Below are positions 31,813 through 43,312 of a stretch of 64,000 nt of DNA, in pieces. Positions within the stretch are counted from its first letter, which is position 1. Each line of letters begins with the position of its first letter. The notes beneath the pieces were generated by a model. The model did not search any database and was not told where the DNA came from. It saw only the letters and a program-made list of their open reading frames with translations. The stretch lies in contig JAWNZC010000280.1 in NCBI GenBank assembly GCA_035771165.1, forward strand, positions 2,263,001-2,327,000, read 5' to 3'. This DNA is from Paragorgia papillata (taxonomy: Eukaryota > Cnidaria > Anthozoa > Scleralcyonacea > Coralliidae). Position numbers and translations under genes: made by a program.

Positions 31813-32995
31813 CCCCTGAATTATGAAGGATGCAGATCAATGTGGCTGTGTTGAGGCATATCGAAGGCACTCCAGGCAGTATCCCTTATATGGGTACACC
31901 TTCCCAAGGGTCTAACATCTGGGTCTGTCCAGTCTATAGCTTTGAGTTTGGACTATAGTTTCGTCTATTGAATAACCTCTCGTTTAGTTGATGGTGTAAG
32001 TTTGCAGGAAACTTTGACTTCTTGGGAATGATATTTTAATGTTTGTGATTGATAAGGTTTAATATTGTTGGATAATTTTTGTTGTCCACACACACTTGGT
32101 GTGTTGCAACTTTTGACTGTATGTTATAATGTTTTTCTTGTACTGTAGGAGGATTATTTTTAAATGTTAAGATGGAAAGGATAAATGGAACTTTGGAGAA
32201 ATTATTTAACCATGTATGGACAAGGATATAATGTATGGACAAGCATAAATGGATATCACAAAAAGAGGTAACAGTGCTGTACTGCAAGGTAAAATTCTAC
32301 ATTGATTGCATGGTTTTGTTATATGTTAATTAGTGTTAAAAGTCTGCATTATTTAAACTTCCGAATTGCTAGTCTGATTGAATATTAGTGATCCGATCAA
32401 GTTTATTGGTCTATATTGCTCTGGTTGAGAGAGCTGATCGATTTTCATTCGGTTAAATTTTGCATGTTAAGTATTTTCTACAATTGGTTACAAACTACAT
32501 TTTGGTATATTCAATTGCAGTGTAATTAGGCCTTTTGGATACGCATAAAGACTCGTCTGCATAGTTTAAAAGCACTGCCAAGGTGCTTGTTTTTGCCTGC
32601 TACGAATTACCATAACAAGGTCAAACTTGGAGTAGTAAGTTACTGCATGTATGGTTGTATTAAAAATAATAGGTGGCACATATAATTATGCACAAAGAAA
32701 TCTATAAACCAAATGAACCCACACACAAGTAACTAAATAATAAACGCATAAAAATTATTAATAAAGTTAATAAACGCATACACACACGAGTAAATAAAAA
32801 AGGAATTAAAGCACATGAATAAATAAAATGAAAGATAATTAAAAATACTGTACACAAAAAGAAATAATAAACCTACGTGGATACTAGATATTTTCCATGA
32901 CTTCAATGACTTGTCATTTTTGTTTCCCTGAGAAAATGAAAGCAATTCAATTTAGAGGTCTAAAAATTAACCCTTCCCCTACTGGCCCCCCGGAG
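31813..32995. other. no supported gene; AT-rich repeat-like block
   Basis: The segment 32700-32870 is a string of TAAATAATAAACGCAT, CACACACGAGTAAATAA and TACTGTACACAA motifs. Related strings occur near 38.60, 45.70 and 47.25 kb beside the BEN-family exons, so this may be a diverged intron copy of that family. Nothing else was found. Confidence 0.4.
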
Positions 32996-32997
32996 AC

Positions 32998-33384
32998 AAA
33001 TAGTATAATATTTCCTGGTATAAATGAGAGGGATCTATGCATTTCATAGTACAAATCAAAACACACATGCTCAGTAGAATTAGGAGAATATTTAATACAC
33101 ATACAAATATCACTGACCCTGTCTGTCTCTGTTCAACTCCCACATCATATTGCTCACACAAAATGACGTTTGTAGAAGAGGACACCATTATGGCATCGTC
33201 GGAAATTAGCATGTGTTCTGCAACATTTATTAGCATAACAAAACTTATGTTACATTTATCCAAAAGTTTAATAGATTCTTGAGATTCACTGAAGCTTGAC
33301 GACAAATTTGGAAAAACAATTTTCACGACATATTTTGGAAAAAACGCGAAAAAACTAGATGTGTCCATTGAAGTCATCCCTTTT
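32998..33384 (-). repeat. dispersed repeat with conserved frame, copy 1
   Basis: About 95% similar to 42938-43300. On the minus strand both copies keep an open frame reading MDTSSFFA(F/V)FPKYVVKI, ESQESIKLLDK, ISFVMLINVAEHMLIS and STNVILCEQYDVGVE. Copy 1 continues into a hydrophobic stretch (VIFVCVLNILLILLSMCVLI) that would be a membrane segment; copy 2 is frameshifted just before it. The shared frame hints at a coding origin, but no family is recognised. Confidence 0.6.
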
Positions 33385-34349
33385 AACCTCGACCGATACA
33401 GAAGATATATTAATTTTTATAATCATTTGAATTTTTTTGGGTTTTTTGTATCTACTGCGCATGCGCTAGTAGATACCTTGCTGTCGTGCGAGTGGTGTAA
33501 TGTAATGTAAGTTAACAAAAGAATGCCTTCGGAGCCAATCAAAACATAGAATTAAACGACTGACTGACGACAAACCGCCGAAGCCAAAATTGTAAACCAA
33601 GTACTTCATGTACGTCAATGCTATGGCAGCATGGAGCGAAATCAGTTCAAGCCGAGCGAGGATATTTATTTCAAGAATAGACGTTTTTTACAAGCTTGCT
33701 AAGTATTTTAAGTCTGAGTCGTAGTAAATTTTTAAATGTGATGTACTATAGACGTTGTTGGAATGATGATAAGATTTTGAAAGCCTCTTAATAGTCTTTG
33801 GACAATTTCATATTCAGACGAGGCATAATATATGGCCAACATGTTTACATGTATTCAGCACTCAGCAGTCTGATCGAGCTTTGTAAACTGACAAGGCTGT
33901 GCATTGCTGAACAGAAATGAAATTTTCTTCTAAGAAAACAAAACTAGCTTCATGATCAAGCAACAATGTGCAAAACCTGTGGTAGTCCACGAGCGAAATT
34001 ATTATGCTATTAAATAACATATTTTACAATAGTCAAATGTCAGTTGCTTTCATAATTTTGATGACAATTGCTGGAGATCTTCGTCCACAACTTCATTATT
34101 TCTAAACTTTACAGCAGTCATACTTCAGATGCTTGTTATCTCAAAACGATTTTCCTTTACTTACCAACTGGATTGCATTATTATTTGACAAATTGTTGCA
34201 ACAAAGTTATTTAAATACTTTAGTCAAATTTTGTGAGTTTTTGGTGTACTGTATTAAAATTTTATTGGCCTACTAAACAATAACCATACTTTATTACCAT
34301 AGGTTTTAAATAGCACCATAGCTTTAATAGTCAAGCTATTATCACGAGG
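33385..34349. other. no supported gene
   Basis: AT-rich sequence. TGCGCATGCGC occurs near 33456. No open frame above 60 codons, no repeat and no RNA signature were found. Confidence 0.4.
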
Positions 34350-34500
34350 ATCTAAGTGAAGCCCAATTTGATTGAGTTAATATTTGAATGGGTGACCATG
34401 CAAATATCTGCATGGGCTTGGGACTCATGCTTCTGTACCGGATATGAGTAGAGTTGTTAGTGCTCAGCCTCCTGTGCTTTGCTGGCTTTACTGAGTTCCT
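34350..34500 (+). repeat. 5S rRNA-derived SINE-like repeat, copy 2
   Basis: GATCTAAGTGAAGCCC, then GAGTTAATATTTGAATGGGT and GACCATGC, follow the 5S box A to box C spacing with substitutions. The tail CTTGGGACTCATG, GAGTAGAGTTGTTAGTGCTC and CTCCTGTGCT aligns with the tail of the copy at 3025-3255. It is more diverged than copy 1. Confidence 0.68.
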
Positions 34501-34647
34501 TTCTTAAGGTAAAAACACAGCATGGCTAGCATCGACAAAAATCTTGTTCAGCTCTGAATACAAGGTCACTACAAGTACATACAGTAATTACAACATTGTT
34601 TTTACCATAGTAGCTATAGGCATGATTGAACGCAGTAGATACATGCA

Positions 34648-37255
34648 GGCCCAGGGCGCTATAGGGCGGTGAAACGAGAGCGCACGCGCTGATCGATGTG
34701 TGATGCGTAAGAAGACTGGCACGAGCGTGCTTTTGATGAAAATTCGAGTCGAAGCGTGGTTTTGTGTACCGTTTGTTATTGCTGTTTAATCTTTAAACTA
34801 TGTAATTTTAGAAGAACTTTTTAACAGGTACATATGAAGTGCTATTTCGTTTAACGTATGAAGGCTTTTTTTGCTTAAAAAGTTCCTTTATAAATATGTG
34901 ATTATGGATAACGACCAGATCATTTGATGACTTCCATGGAGGGACAATTTCACCACCAGATCATAGCATGTTAACTGCTTGTCCGCGGTAAGATTTTCAG
35001 GTATGTTAAAGAGAATAATAGTATGATTAACTCTTAAAATTTACATAAGAATCGGAGTTGATGGATTTTAGATGGAGTGATAAAAATGTATGCATATATT
35101 TAGCTTAACTCTTGCCTATTTAATCGCTAAGTAGTAGGAAGAAAAGCAAATACAACTTATGATTTCAGTCTGTTTCGATTCTTGATAGGTATATGAATGA
35201 CTTTATGACGTTTCCTAAGCACTAGATAGGAATAACTGCAAACTGCAAACTATTTTTACTCTCAGACCGATTTATGAAAATACGACTTCATGAAGGGTAT
35301 AGCCGGCGCTTCCTGTGTTAAAAAGCTGTCCGCAGCTTGCGAATTTGTTATCAGATAGCTGGGATGATTCCCTGTAAACTTTCACTTAAAAACTTCAAAT
35401 TTGAGTTGATGGTTTCATTATATTCCTTTGACAAGATACCCTACCTAAAATTCGATAGGTTTGTGTTCTATCGAACATTGCCGGAAGACTGATATAAACG
35501 TGAGCATACAAAGATCCCTCAGATTTTATATGGCGTATTAAAGTAAGGTCATATATTTTTTCACTTTTTATATTTGAGAGTGAGTAAACAATACTTTTTA
35601 AAAGAAAAATATGTGATAACGTTTGGTAAGAGACAAGTCTCTTTTTAAGCTTATTAAAGTTAATACAGTTTTTCAGCCGGTATTAAAAACTCCTGAAGAA
35701 ATTGTTTTCTACTCCTCAACTAGCAGGATTAATAATTCTTTAAAGGACACACTATCAATTCATAATTGTATTTAATACCAGATGGCATGTTTTCAGAGGC
35801 GGTAGCTCAGAACTTTCAATTTAGATTGCAATCTTATACTACCAGCAATTCATAAGAATCAATTGTACTTGCCCATGAAATTTAACAAAGTTTTGAAATT
35901 TAACAAAAAATAACAGTTGTAAAAGGCCCAATGGCACCAATGAAGCCACACCAGAGCCACCATGACAGTGACAAACCATTAGTAACCCAATGCAATGTAA
36001 TGATCAATTCTTTAACTTCACTTGTTGATTATTATAGAACTGAATTTATCGTTCAACAGTTCAGATAATGTATTCTTTTGCTTCATTTCATTAAACATGG
36101 GCCCCTTTTGACCATGGGCCCCTGGTTAACAACCAGGCTGACCTCCCTTCTCATCAGGCCTGCTACCTACAGCTACAGCTGGTCTGTAATCTGAAAGTAA
36201 TAATATGCATTGATGGAGAACCTGTGGCATTTGTTGAATCTATACCAACCAATCTTCAACAGAAAATGATTACATCTACAAACTGTATAACATGTTAATT
36301 CAAGGTGCTGTATGTTGCAAACTGTGTCTGCAGACAAATCATCACATGTATGACAATTGATCAAATCGTAAAGCCCAGAAATGAGTACCACTTCTAAGCA
36401 TACTCGATATGATTATATGCCTTATTGTCTCTTTATCACTGTCATCTTGGTAAGTGGTTGAGTAATTACTCTCTGACAAGCATATATATTTTTTTCATTT
36501 TTATTGTCTTTAGGAATGTTACTCCCAGTTGACCACAAATGCTGCAGAATTTGCTGGAGGATAGTTTTATTGAAAAACAGGCATTTCTGAAGTATTGCTG
36601 GTATTAGAGGAAATTTATTGTTCCCATGAAATTTGCAAGGCTACATAATGGTTCCTGGTGGTTCGTTTTTTTTTTGCAAAAGCTTTCTCCAAGTCAACTG
36701 CATTTTTTTTCACCTTCATGAAAACAAGCTTGAAAGTCTTGAAATAACTCTTGAAATAATTCACAAATTCTTGTATTAGACTAAATTTAGTGGAATCCAA
36801 TACTGCTGCTAGTGCCAATGTAATAATTTTTTCTTGATTTGTCTGCTTTGTGTAAAAAAAGTTTGTAAAAATGTTATTAAATTTTTAATGGAAATACTTG
36901 AAGAACTAGTTGTACTCTTTAATGTTGTAGGCTCTGGTACTTTATCTGCACTATTAGTGTCCTCCATCTCAAACAAACCTGAAATATTTGTTAAATCCAC
37001 TTTGCTAGCCATATTTATGTTTTCGTTTTAATTTAATTTCAGTTTTACACTGCTTTGTTTTATAGTACGTATATCGAATTTATCGATTTATACCTAGTTA
37101 CCCAAGCACAAAATTGTTGCTAAGGAAAAGGTTCATGTTATCAACCATTGTAGCAGCCGCTGACCGGTGGATATCAATTATTCGTTACCAGGCCCCCGCA
37201 TCACACATCGATCAGCTTTCCCATTGCCGTTTCACCGCCCTATATATAAGCGCCC
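34648..37255. mobile_element. TIR DNA transposon, 2.6 kb, degenerate
   Basis: Left GGGCGCTATAGGGCGGTGAA (from 34654) and the inverse of the right end (GGGCGCTTATATATAGGGCG, then GTGAAACG) form TIRs that continue into GCTGATCGATGTGTGATGCG at both ends. TACATGCA is at 34640-34647 and 37256-37263, a plausible 8-bp duplication as in hAT elements, though the left end has six extra bases. The interior is AT-rich. On the minus strand, 37012-36809 and 36818-36615 are two frames split by a shift and may be the remains of a transposase N-terminus; no domain was recognised. Confidence 0.72.
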
Positions 37256-37343
37256 TACATGCATGTCTGGACATGCCTATTTTTTTGTTTTTTGACACAC
37301 GGTATAAAATGCAGATAAGACATGTCCATCGACCATTACGCAC

Positions 37344-37475
37344 CTCTTTTCTTTTCTTTACTGCGTCCATCTCGTAAAGTTCCTTTTTATACTTCAAAAG
37401 GTCTCTTTCCAACTTCTCAGCTTTCTCCACTTGGAGTTTCAGCTCGTCAAGCTGATCCCGGTAGGTGTTCTGGTT
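37344..37475 (-). CDS. coiled-coil exon, Girdin/Hook-like
   Basis: Minus strand, exactly 132 bp (44 codons), phase 0 at both ends, acceptor TTTTCTTTAG, donor GTGCGT. It reads NQNTYRDQLDELKLQVEKA, EKLERDLLKYKKEL, then YEMDAVKKRKE. Heptad leucines and the D-E-L-x-x-K-V-x-x-x-E-x-L-E-x-x-L-x-x-Y-K pattern resemble the coiled coil of Girdin/Daple and Hook proteins, but any long coiled coil could look like this. It is a clean exon with preserved frame and splice sites, so probably under selection. In the minus-strand direction it follows the Glu/Lys-rich exon at 38700-38856 and may belong to the same gene family. Confidence 0.7.
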
Positions 37476-37628
37476 CTAAAGAAAAGAACAAATCTGTCCA
37501 GTAGTTGATCCAAAAAGGAAAGAGGAATATGAAATAAAGGCAAGATTATATGATTATCGATCGAATCAAGAAAAACATATTCTTTTTACCCAAACTCATA
37601 TCCTCAAGTAATTAAACGAATGCTACTA

Positions 37629-37775
37629 AGGTCCATTTACATTACGCCCAATTTCAGGTACGGCTCGGATAAAAATAGTATACGTACCAATTTTACCCGT
37701 GCTCGGACTACCTATTTATACCAATTAAACCGAGCTGTACCGAAAATGAAGCGTAGTGTAAATAGGACTTTAATC
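37629..37775. mobile_element. hairpin MITE
   Basis: AGGTCCATTTACATTACGC and GGTACGGCTCGG on the left pair with CCGAGCTGTACC and GCGTAGTGTAAATAGGACTT on the right. The right arm is missing from the otherwise matching copy at 44843. Confidence 0.7.
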
Positions 37776-37784
37776 AAGCAACCC

Positions 37785-37865
37785 ACCAACCAACCCACTA
37801 ACCAACCAACCCAATCCAACCCACCCACCCAACCCACACCACGAACCAACCAACCAACCAACCGT
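37785..37865. repeat. CAAC-type simple repeat
   Basis: Degenerate (CAAC)n/(CCAA)n and CCCA tract of about 80 bp. It encodes only a Gln/Pro/Thr repeat. Confidence 0.85.
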
Positions 37866-38024
37866 TGTTGTACATGTAGTTACTTATTTCAATGTGATGC
37901 CAGACAGAAAAGGTAAAAGTCGCGCTAAAATATTTCCCATGCACATATGTCATAGCCTATCCGATAAGAGCTGAAAAAACCCTTCAGTATAATCAACCCT
38001 TTTACCACTGGAGGTTTCCTTTCA

Positions 38025-38060
<36 letters not shown>

Positions 38061-38699
38061 AATAAAAGGTCGGTTCGGGTGCACTAGGGATGAAAGAGTT
38101 AAGGTTGAGTGTATGCGCAATTGTATGTATACGTCACCTCTTGGAGAAGCCTTTCTATTCTTAATCCATTCCATTCTTAGCATCAGGTGCAAAATCTGCA
38201 ATGGTTCTATCCATTAATCGTGGTCTGTTTCTCTCTTCGTGAGACTCTAGTTGGCTGCTGTATATTTTTTGAGAAGTTTTGGTGATGCTGTCTTTTTGGA
38301 GGCAGCAAAGTCAAAACTGAGTGAATCCGTGCTGGCTTGACAGGCTAAGGTAATGCAGCCTTGGGTGGCTGCAGTGTCAATGGGAGGAAACTGGGTTTTC
38401 TGTCGACCCGTAGACACTCTACACGCATGCTAATCTTGCTGCCCTGTCGGAAAAAGAAACAGAGTTTGTTTTCTATAGTCTCTACTTCCGTTCAAAACAT
38501 ACTTGGCCCGAGTCGAAGTCATCTCTTTGACTCCCACCATCCTGAATTGGATTTGGCTGTCGAGCAATGAGGGGGGTCCCAATTAAACTTTGACCATGTG
38601 TAAATACATATATACATAAATGAATATATAATAAACGATTAATAAACACACACAAAAGAATAAACAGAAAAATTACTTTTTTAAATTTAAATTGTCCCG

Positions 38700-38856
38700 A
38701 ATGTCCCTCTTGCCCTCAGGCCCCCCCCCCACCCCCCCCCCCCCCCCCCCCCCCCCACCCCCCCTCCCCTCCCATTCGTTTCCTCTCGCGAAGGCCGCAA
38801 GTAATAGCTGTTTGAAATCTTCCTTTCCGGCCTCCTCCTCCTTCTCTCCATCCTCT
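38700..38856 (-). CDS. Glu/Lys-rich exon with poly-G tract, paralog 1
   Basis: Minus strand, acceptor TTTCTATTTTTAG. It reads REDGEKEEEAGKEDFKQL then LLAAFARGNEWEG before entering a run of about 45 G with few interruptions. The same peptide pattern (E-E-E-x-x-K-E-D-F-x-Q-L-L-L-A-A-F-A-R) occurs in the copy at 45779-45921 and in diverged form at 46745-46835 and 48110-48240. The frame beyond the G tract depends on its length. It could be an exon of a BEN-family protein, or an exonic pseudogene; no known domain covers it. Confidence 0.5.
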
Positions 38857-38944
38857 CTAAAAATAGAAACATTTTGCTCGAGTGTTTTGAAATAATTTCA
38901 TACCATCCCAGATTCTGGGAGGCACGTGACCAGCCGTAGCCATG

Positions 38945-39042
38945 GGTACAGAATGACTTCTCGCTTTAAGACGGATCAGCTGTGAGTCATCAACTGTCTT
39001 TGATGATCCACAGGTTGACATGTCTCTGGTGGCTTGGGAGGG
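38945..39042 (-). pseudogene. BEN-like exon, 3' part, cut by two events
   Basis: Minus strand. It reads SQATRDMSTCGSSKTVDD then SQLIRLKARSHSV, matching the intact exon at 47699-47853 (TRDLSTCVASNTVDE, LLIRLKAKSHSV). After SHSV the sequence switches abruptly to the end of the 37.66-38.95 kb duplication, so the conserved N-F-A-x-x-L half is lost. Its 5' part lies 2.7 kb away at 41785-41841, separated by the TTCATGAA element; the frame is open across that junction. Confidence 0.62.
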
Positions 39043-39796
39043 CCCCGGCGAAAATTTGATGAATTGTTCATGAATAGTTCATGAATTTTTGTTCATGAAC
39101 ATCCATGATAAGTACATGAACAGTTCATGCCCATGCATGAACATTAAATGGCACAGTTCATGAAAGTGATAGTTCATGAACCGTAAGTTCATGAACATAT
39201 TTGTGTTCATGAACAGTTCAAGAACTAAATTTCAAGATAAGTTCACGAATTTTTGATGAACAACTGATGAATATTGTTCATGAGCTGTTCATGAAAAGAC
39301 TCGTGAACATTAAATGGCCGAATTCATGAAAATTGGAGTTCATGAATAATTCATGAACAACCAGGTTCATGAAGTTTTGAGTTCATGAAGTGTTCATGAA
39401 TATTGTTCATGAACTGTTTCATGAAATGACTCATGAACATTAAATGGCCGAATTCATGAAAATTAGAGTTCATGAATAGTTCATGAACTTGTATCTAATC
39501 AATATTGATGAACAGTGTTCATGAAATGACTCACGGCCGATTAATTCGTGAAAATTCAATTCATGAATATTTCATGAACTCGTAGGTTTCAATATTCATG
39601 TGATGAAACGTTCATGAAGCATTTGTGAACACTCATGAAATGACTCGTGAACATTTAATAATAGTCGCGGATTTATGAAAATTGCACAGTTCACCGAATA
39701 CCTAGTGAACGTTGATAATTCCTTCATGAAGTGTTCGTGAACGTTGTTCGTTAAAATGACTCATAGTCATGTCGACATATTCGTTATATTATAAGG

Positions 39797-40110
39797 ATTC
39801 GTTAGGGCAGTTTATACGAGAGCTAAAACGCGGCTTATACAAGACGCGAAACACTTGTATAAAAGGTACAAAGACAAAACATATTCGTTATATTATAAGG
39901 ATTATATTCATTAGGGCCGTTTGTACGATAGCTAATAACGCGACTTACACAGGACGCGGCTTACACAAGACGCGAAACACTTGTATAAAAGGTACAAAGA
40001 CTAAATATTCGCGTCTTACACAAGCCGCGGCCTGTTCAAAAAGGTCGTATAAATGGGTCAGATCAAGGCGCGTCTTATCGGCTCTCGTATAAACGGCCGT
40101 AATATAAACC
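39797..40110. mobile_element. nested TIR element in the TTCATGAA element
   Basis: TTAGGGCAGTTTATACGAGAG at the left is inverted as CTCTCGTATAAACGGCCGTAA at the right (allowing 1-3 mismatches). An internal direct duplication has TTCGTTATATTATAAGGATT and CACTTGTATAAAAGGTACAA twice, and GACGCG(G/A) motifs throughout. Confidence 0.68.
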
Positions 40111-40147
40111 TTAGTTTACCCATCGGCCAGGTAAGAAATCCTTTTCA

Positions 40148-40330
40148 AACTCTATGTTTAGGCCCGTTAACACCTGCGATTTTTTAGATACAGTATGCGA
40201 TAAATATCGCCAACTTCTGGTTTAGTGGAACCACGGCACAATCCGCGGACTGTCGTTCTACGTAACATGCATCTGAATTAGAAGTTGGCAATATTTATCG
40301 TATCAAAAATCGCACGCGTAAAGAGCCTTC
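40148..40330. mobile_element. hairpin MITE nested in the TTCATGAA element
   Basis: GTTAACACCTGCGATTTTTT, GATAAATATCGCCAACTTCT on the left pair with AGAAGTTGGCAATATTTATC and AAAAATCGCACGCGTAA on the right. Confidence 0.72.
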
Positions 40331-41784
40331 ACAAATATTAAAGCCATACGCTTTACAAAACCATTAGCCACAGAAGTGGTGAGACAATCAGACAAATTAG
40401 CATTTGAAGAAACTCGATTAAACGCTTACACCGAATGTTAATAGGACTACGAAAAAACCCCGAGTAATATATATTATAACCAAGCATTGCAACCGGACTA
40501 CATGATGCAGAGAAGAAACAATTTGACATAGATTTACCTCTGAATGGCACCGATTGTCCGATTGTTAATTTGGTTCTTTGTAAACGTTGAGGAGAATTTC
40601 AGCAGACTGAGAGCTATAGCAGCTTTAAACGCAAGTACCAGCGCACTTTCCCTCCTTTCTTTAAGACGTTCACCAAACTGTGTGGAATTATCCATCCCGT
40701 ATCAACGGCTTTTAACGCACAATATTCAAATGTTCAAGGACAGGCGCCAAAATGGTATCAGTACTGACACTTGAACGGGATTGAATTACGCACTATCATA
40801 TAGCCGCAAGCATCTCTGACGGGACTGGAAAAAGCTCAATGCCTCAATATTATAGTATATTTTATTTAGTCTACTCTTAGGAGTCTTATAGGATTTATAG
40901 GTATTATTGTGTTAGCTAGATCGCAGATGCGAGAACTGCTACTGCTACAAGTCTATTAATGTCCTTATTTTATGATATAATAATTAAGAGATTAAGTAAT
41001 TATCTCTTCGGCATCAACAAAGTATTTTTGCTATTTCCGTCAAAATGGAAAAATACGAAGTAAAAGTACATGCGCTCGTTCAGACAACTATAGCATTTGG
41101 ACTAAACGGCTCATTCTTCACTTTAACCTAGACTAAAATGAATTACGGTACGTTTTGACTTTTTGAATCTAGCTGGTCTATATTACTCCGAGCCACTAGC
41201 CAGACCTTAATACTGACTCACTGTGTAAAATGTCTAAAATATAAAGAAGCTTCAGACCAATTTTGCAGTAAAACTGGCAACAAAGACATGCGGATTGGTG
41301 TCACAGCGCAAAGTTTCTGCGCTACAGTGGAATCAAATTAGTACATTTCATGAAATGTTCATGACCAATGAAATGTTCATGACCAAATTTCATGAACCTT
41401 TGACCTTTCATGAACTGTATTTTGTCTGATTTAAACGACTGACTTTTGTTCATCAAAATTTCATTAAATATTCATGAACAAATTTCATGAAATTTTCATG
41501 AATAATAAGTTCATGAAATAATCAATAAGATTTCCTATGAATATTCATGAACATTCATGAACGATACAACATAATGAACATAAAGTTTCATGAACTAATT
41601 TGTTGTTCATCAGACTTCATGAACTGTTCATAAAACACATTTATGAATAGTTCATGAACAGTTATTCATGAACTACATGTTTCATTTTTGATGAACTAAA
41701 CATGAACTATTCATGAACGCATATGAACATTCATGAACGACCCATGAAAGTTCATCAATTCATGAACCAATTTTCGCCGGGGGG

Positions 41785-41841
41785 GGCACCAAACCCTACT
41801 TGCTCCTCCTCATCAATGTCGACAGGACACTCGTTGGTGTT
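41785..41841 (-). pseudogene. BEN-like exon, 5' part
   Basis: Minus strand, acceptor TTTTGCTTTAG. It reads NTNECPVDIDEEEQVGFGA and then meets the terminus of the TTCATGAA element. Continuing on the far side at 39042 the frame proceeds PSQATRDMSTCG. The acidic linker before the BEN-like region and the acceptor suggest that this was one exon of at least 155 bp before the insertion. Confidence 0.55.
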
Positions 41842-42439
41842 CTAAAGCAAAAAAAAACAACAACAATAAAATGTCTAGAAACAGACTAAACAGTCACCTG
41901 TTTTTAGCATCCAGTAATAATCTAGTGTTGTCGTCCTTGTATCTAGTTTTTAAAACAATTCTTTCCTAAATTAATCAATCAAACTCTTAAATAATTCATG
42001 GTAAATTTAAAAGATATTTAAACAGTATTTAGAAATTAAGGAAAGACTACTGTCAAATCTAGCAAACTTTTAGGTCGATTTTCTCTTAAAATAGATTCGT
42101 TTGAGCAGCTATATCCAACACTCGTCAGTGCTCGTCCTCCGATGTCTAAATACAGGCAAGCTAGGCTTCGCCTCGTAATTTCAACCTGCTTTGTTGTATT
42201 TAGAAATTGGAGAAAAAAACACTGACTCTTGTCGGATATATTACTTATTAGTATCAACCAACTAGTGGTCTATTACAAATTCGGCATTCTGATTGGCTGA
42301 GTTACGAGTGGTCTATAGGTGAGTTTCAGGGTGTTGCGCGCGCATCATTTTTCAAAAAACTGGCAAGCTCCACTCAAAGTAAACATACTATTTAAAGCAT
42401 ATCAGTTATACAGTTTGGTTTCTCCTTTCAGTTTTTAAA

Positions 42440-42937
42440 TCCTATCCACTGGTTTCAGTTTGCTGATGACGCTGCTGTTATAAGTAGTCAAGAATCAGAA
42501 AACCAACATCTTTTGAAGCGCTTTTCAATTTGGTGCCAATGGTCCAACATGATTATACGGATTGATAAGTGTAGTACTTTTGGCATTAAAAAAGCTGTAA
42601 CAAAATCCATCCAATATCTACCGAAACATCTCATTAATAATCAACTAATTCCAGCTACCAAAATTGGCGAGTATTTTCAATATTTAGGAAGATACTTTGA
42701 TTTCAATATGTCCGATCAACAACAAGTCTGAACTTACCTCCCTCGTTGACGAACTAATGACTGATATTGATTCCAAGCCACTACATCCAAAAAATAAAAT
42801 CCTCTTGTACAGTCGCTATGTTTTATCCAAAATATCCTGGCATTTTACTGTTACTACTTTATCAAAAACTTGGATTTCAGAGAACATTGATTCTATAGCG
42901 AACAGTTATATTCGTAAATGGCTCGAAATACCTGTGT
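42440..42937 (+). pseudogene. non-LTR reverse transcriptase fragment
   Basis: Plus strand. HWFQFADDAAVISSQES contains a F-A-D-D catalytic box. The frame continues LLKRFSIWCQWSNMIIR, IGEYFQYLGRYFDFNMS, shifts once near 42710-42730, then gives ELMTDIDSKPLHPKNKI, LLYSRYVLSKISWHFT and YIRKWLEIPV. The L-H-P-K-N-K-I-x-L-Y-x-R-Y-x-L-S-K-x-x-W pattern belongs to a non-LTR lineage close to R2/NeSL-like elements as far as I can judge; the clade is uncertain. Both ends are truncated. Confidence 0.75.
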
Positions 42938-43300
42938 ATAATATTTCCTGGTATAAATGAGCGGGATCTGTGCATTTCATAGTACAAATCAAAACATACA
43001 TGCTCAGTAGAATTAGGAGAATATTTAATACACATACAAATATCATTCCCTGTCTGTGTCCGTTCGACTCCCACATCATATTGCTCACACAAAATTACGT
43101 TTGTAGAAGAGGACACCATTATGGCATCGTCGGAAATTAGCATGTGTTCTGCAACATTTATTAGCATAACAAAACTTATGTTACGTTTATCCAAAAGTTT
43201 AATAGATTCTTGAGATTCACTGAAGCTTAACGACAAATTTGGAAAAACAATTTTCACGACATATTTTGGAAAAACCGCGAAAAAACTGGACGTGTCCATT
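42938..43300 (-). repeat. dispersed repeat with conserved frame, copy 2
   Basis: Partner of 32998-33384. It starts immediately after the reverse transcriptase fragment and ends just downstream of the hAT transposase stop. The frame is kept over about 80 codons, then shifted by a deletion before the hydrophobic segment. Confidence 0.62.
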
Positions 43301-43312
43301 AGAGTCTCATTC

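Larger units (their letters stand above)
37658..38950. repeat. direct duplication, copy 1 (partner 44843-46016)
   Basis: Starts GGTACGGCTCGGATAAAAAT and, apart from a 37.72-37.87 kb stretch, matches the partner nearly base for base, through the minisatellite-type core (near 38036-38062), the block with GTGCTGGCTTGACAGGC, and the Glu/Lys-rich exon, ending at CATGGGTAC. Divergence is low except in the C tract (38720-38766), which differs greatly in length. This looks like duplication of part of a gene including an exon. Confidence 0.88.
39043..41784. mobile_element. 2.7-kb element with TTCATGAA-rich arms
   Basis: Termini CCCCGGCGAAAATT and AATTTTCGCCGGGG are inverted. About 700 bp at the left and 450 bp at the right are densely filled with TTCATGAA and GTTCATGAAC, a palindromic octamer in dozens of copies. 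The centre contains two smaller elements and an AT-rich part without coding potential. It interrupts a BEN-like exon. C-rich ends prevent assigning a target duplication. Confidence 0.82.

Noticed and set aside
37620..37916. 98-codon plus-strand frame with QPTNQPTNQP
   Set aside because: It runs through a MITE and a CAAC simple repeat and is not conserved in the duplicated block at 44.9 kb.
38687..38895. Poly-Pro and poly-Gly frames around 38.7-38.9 kb
   Set aside because: They arise from the C/G homopolymer. Only the frame with the conserved charged peptide, shared with the copies at 45.8 and 48.1 kb, was kept.
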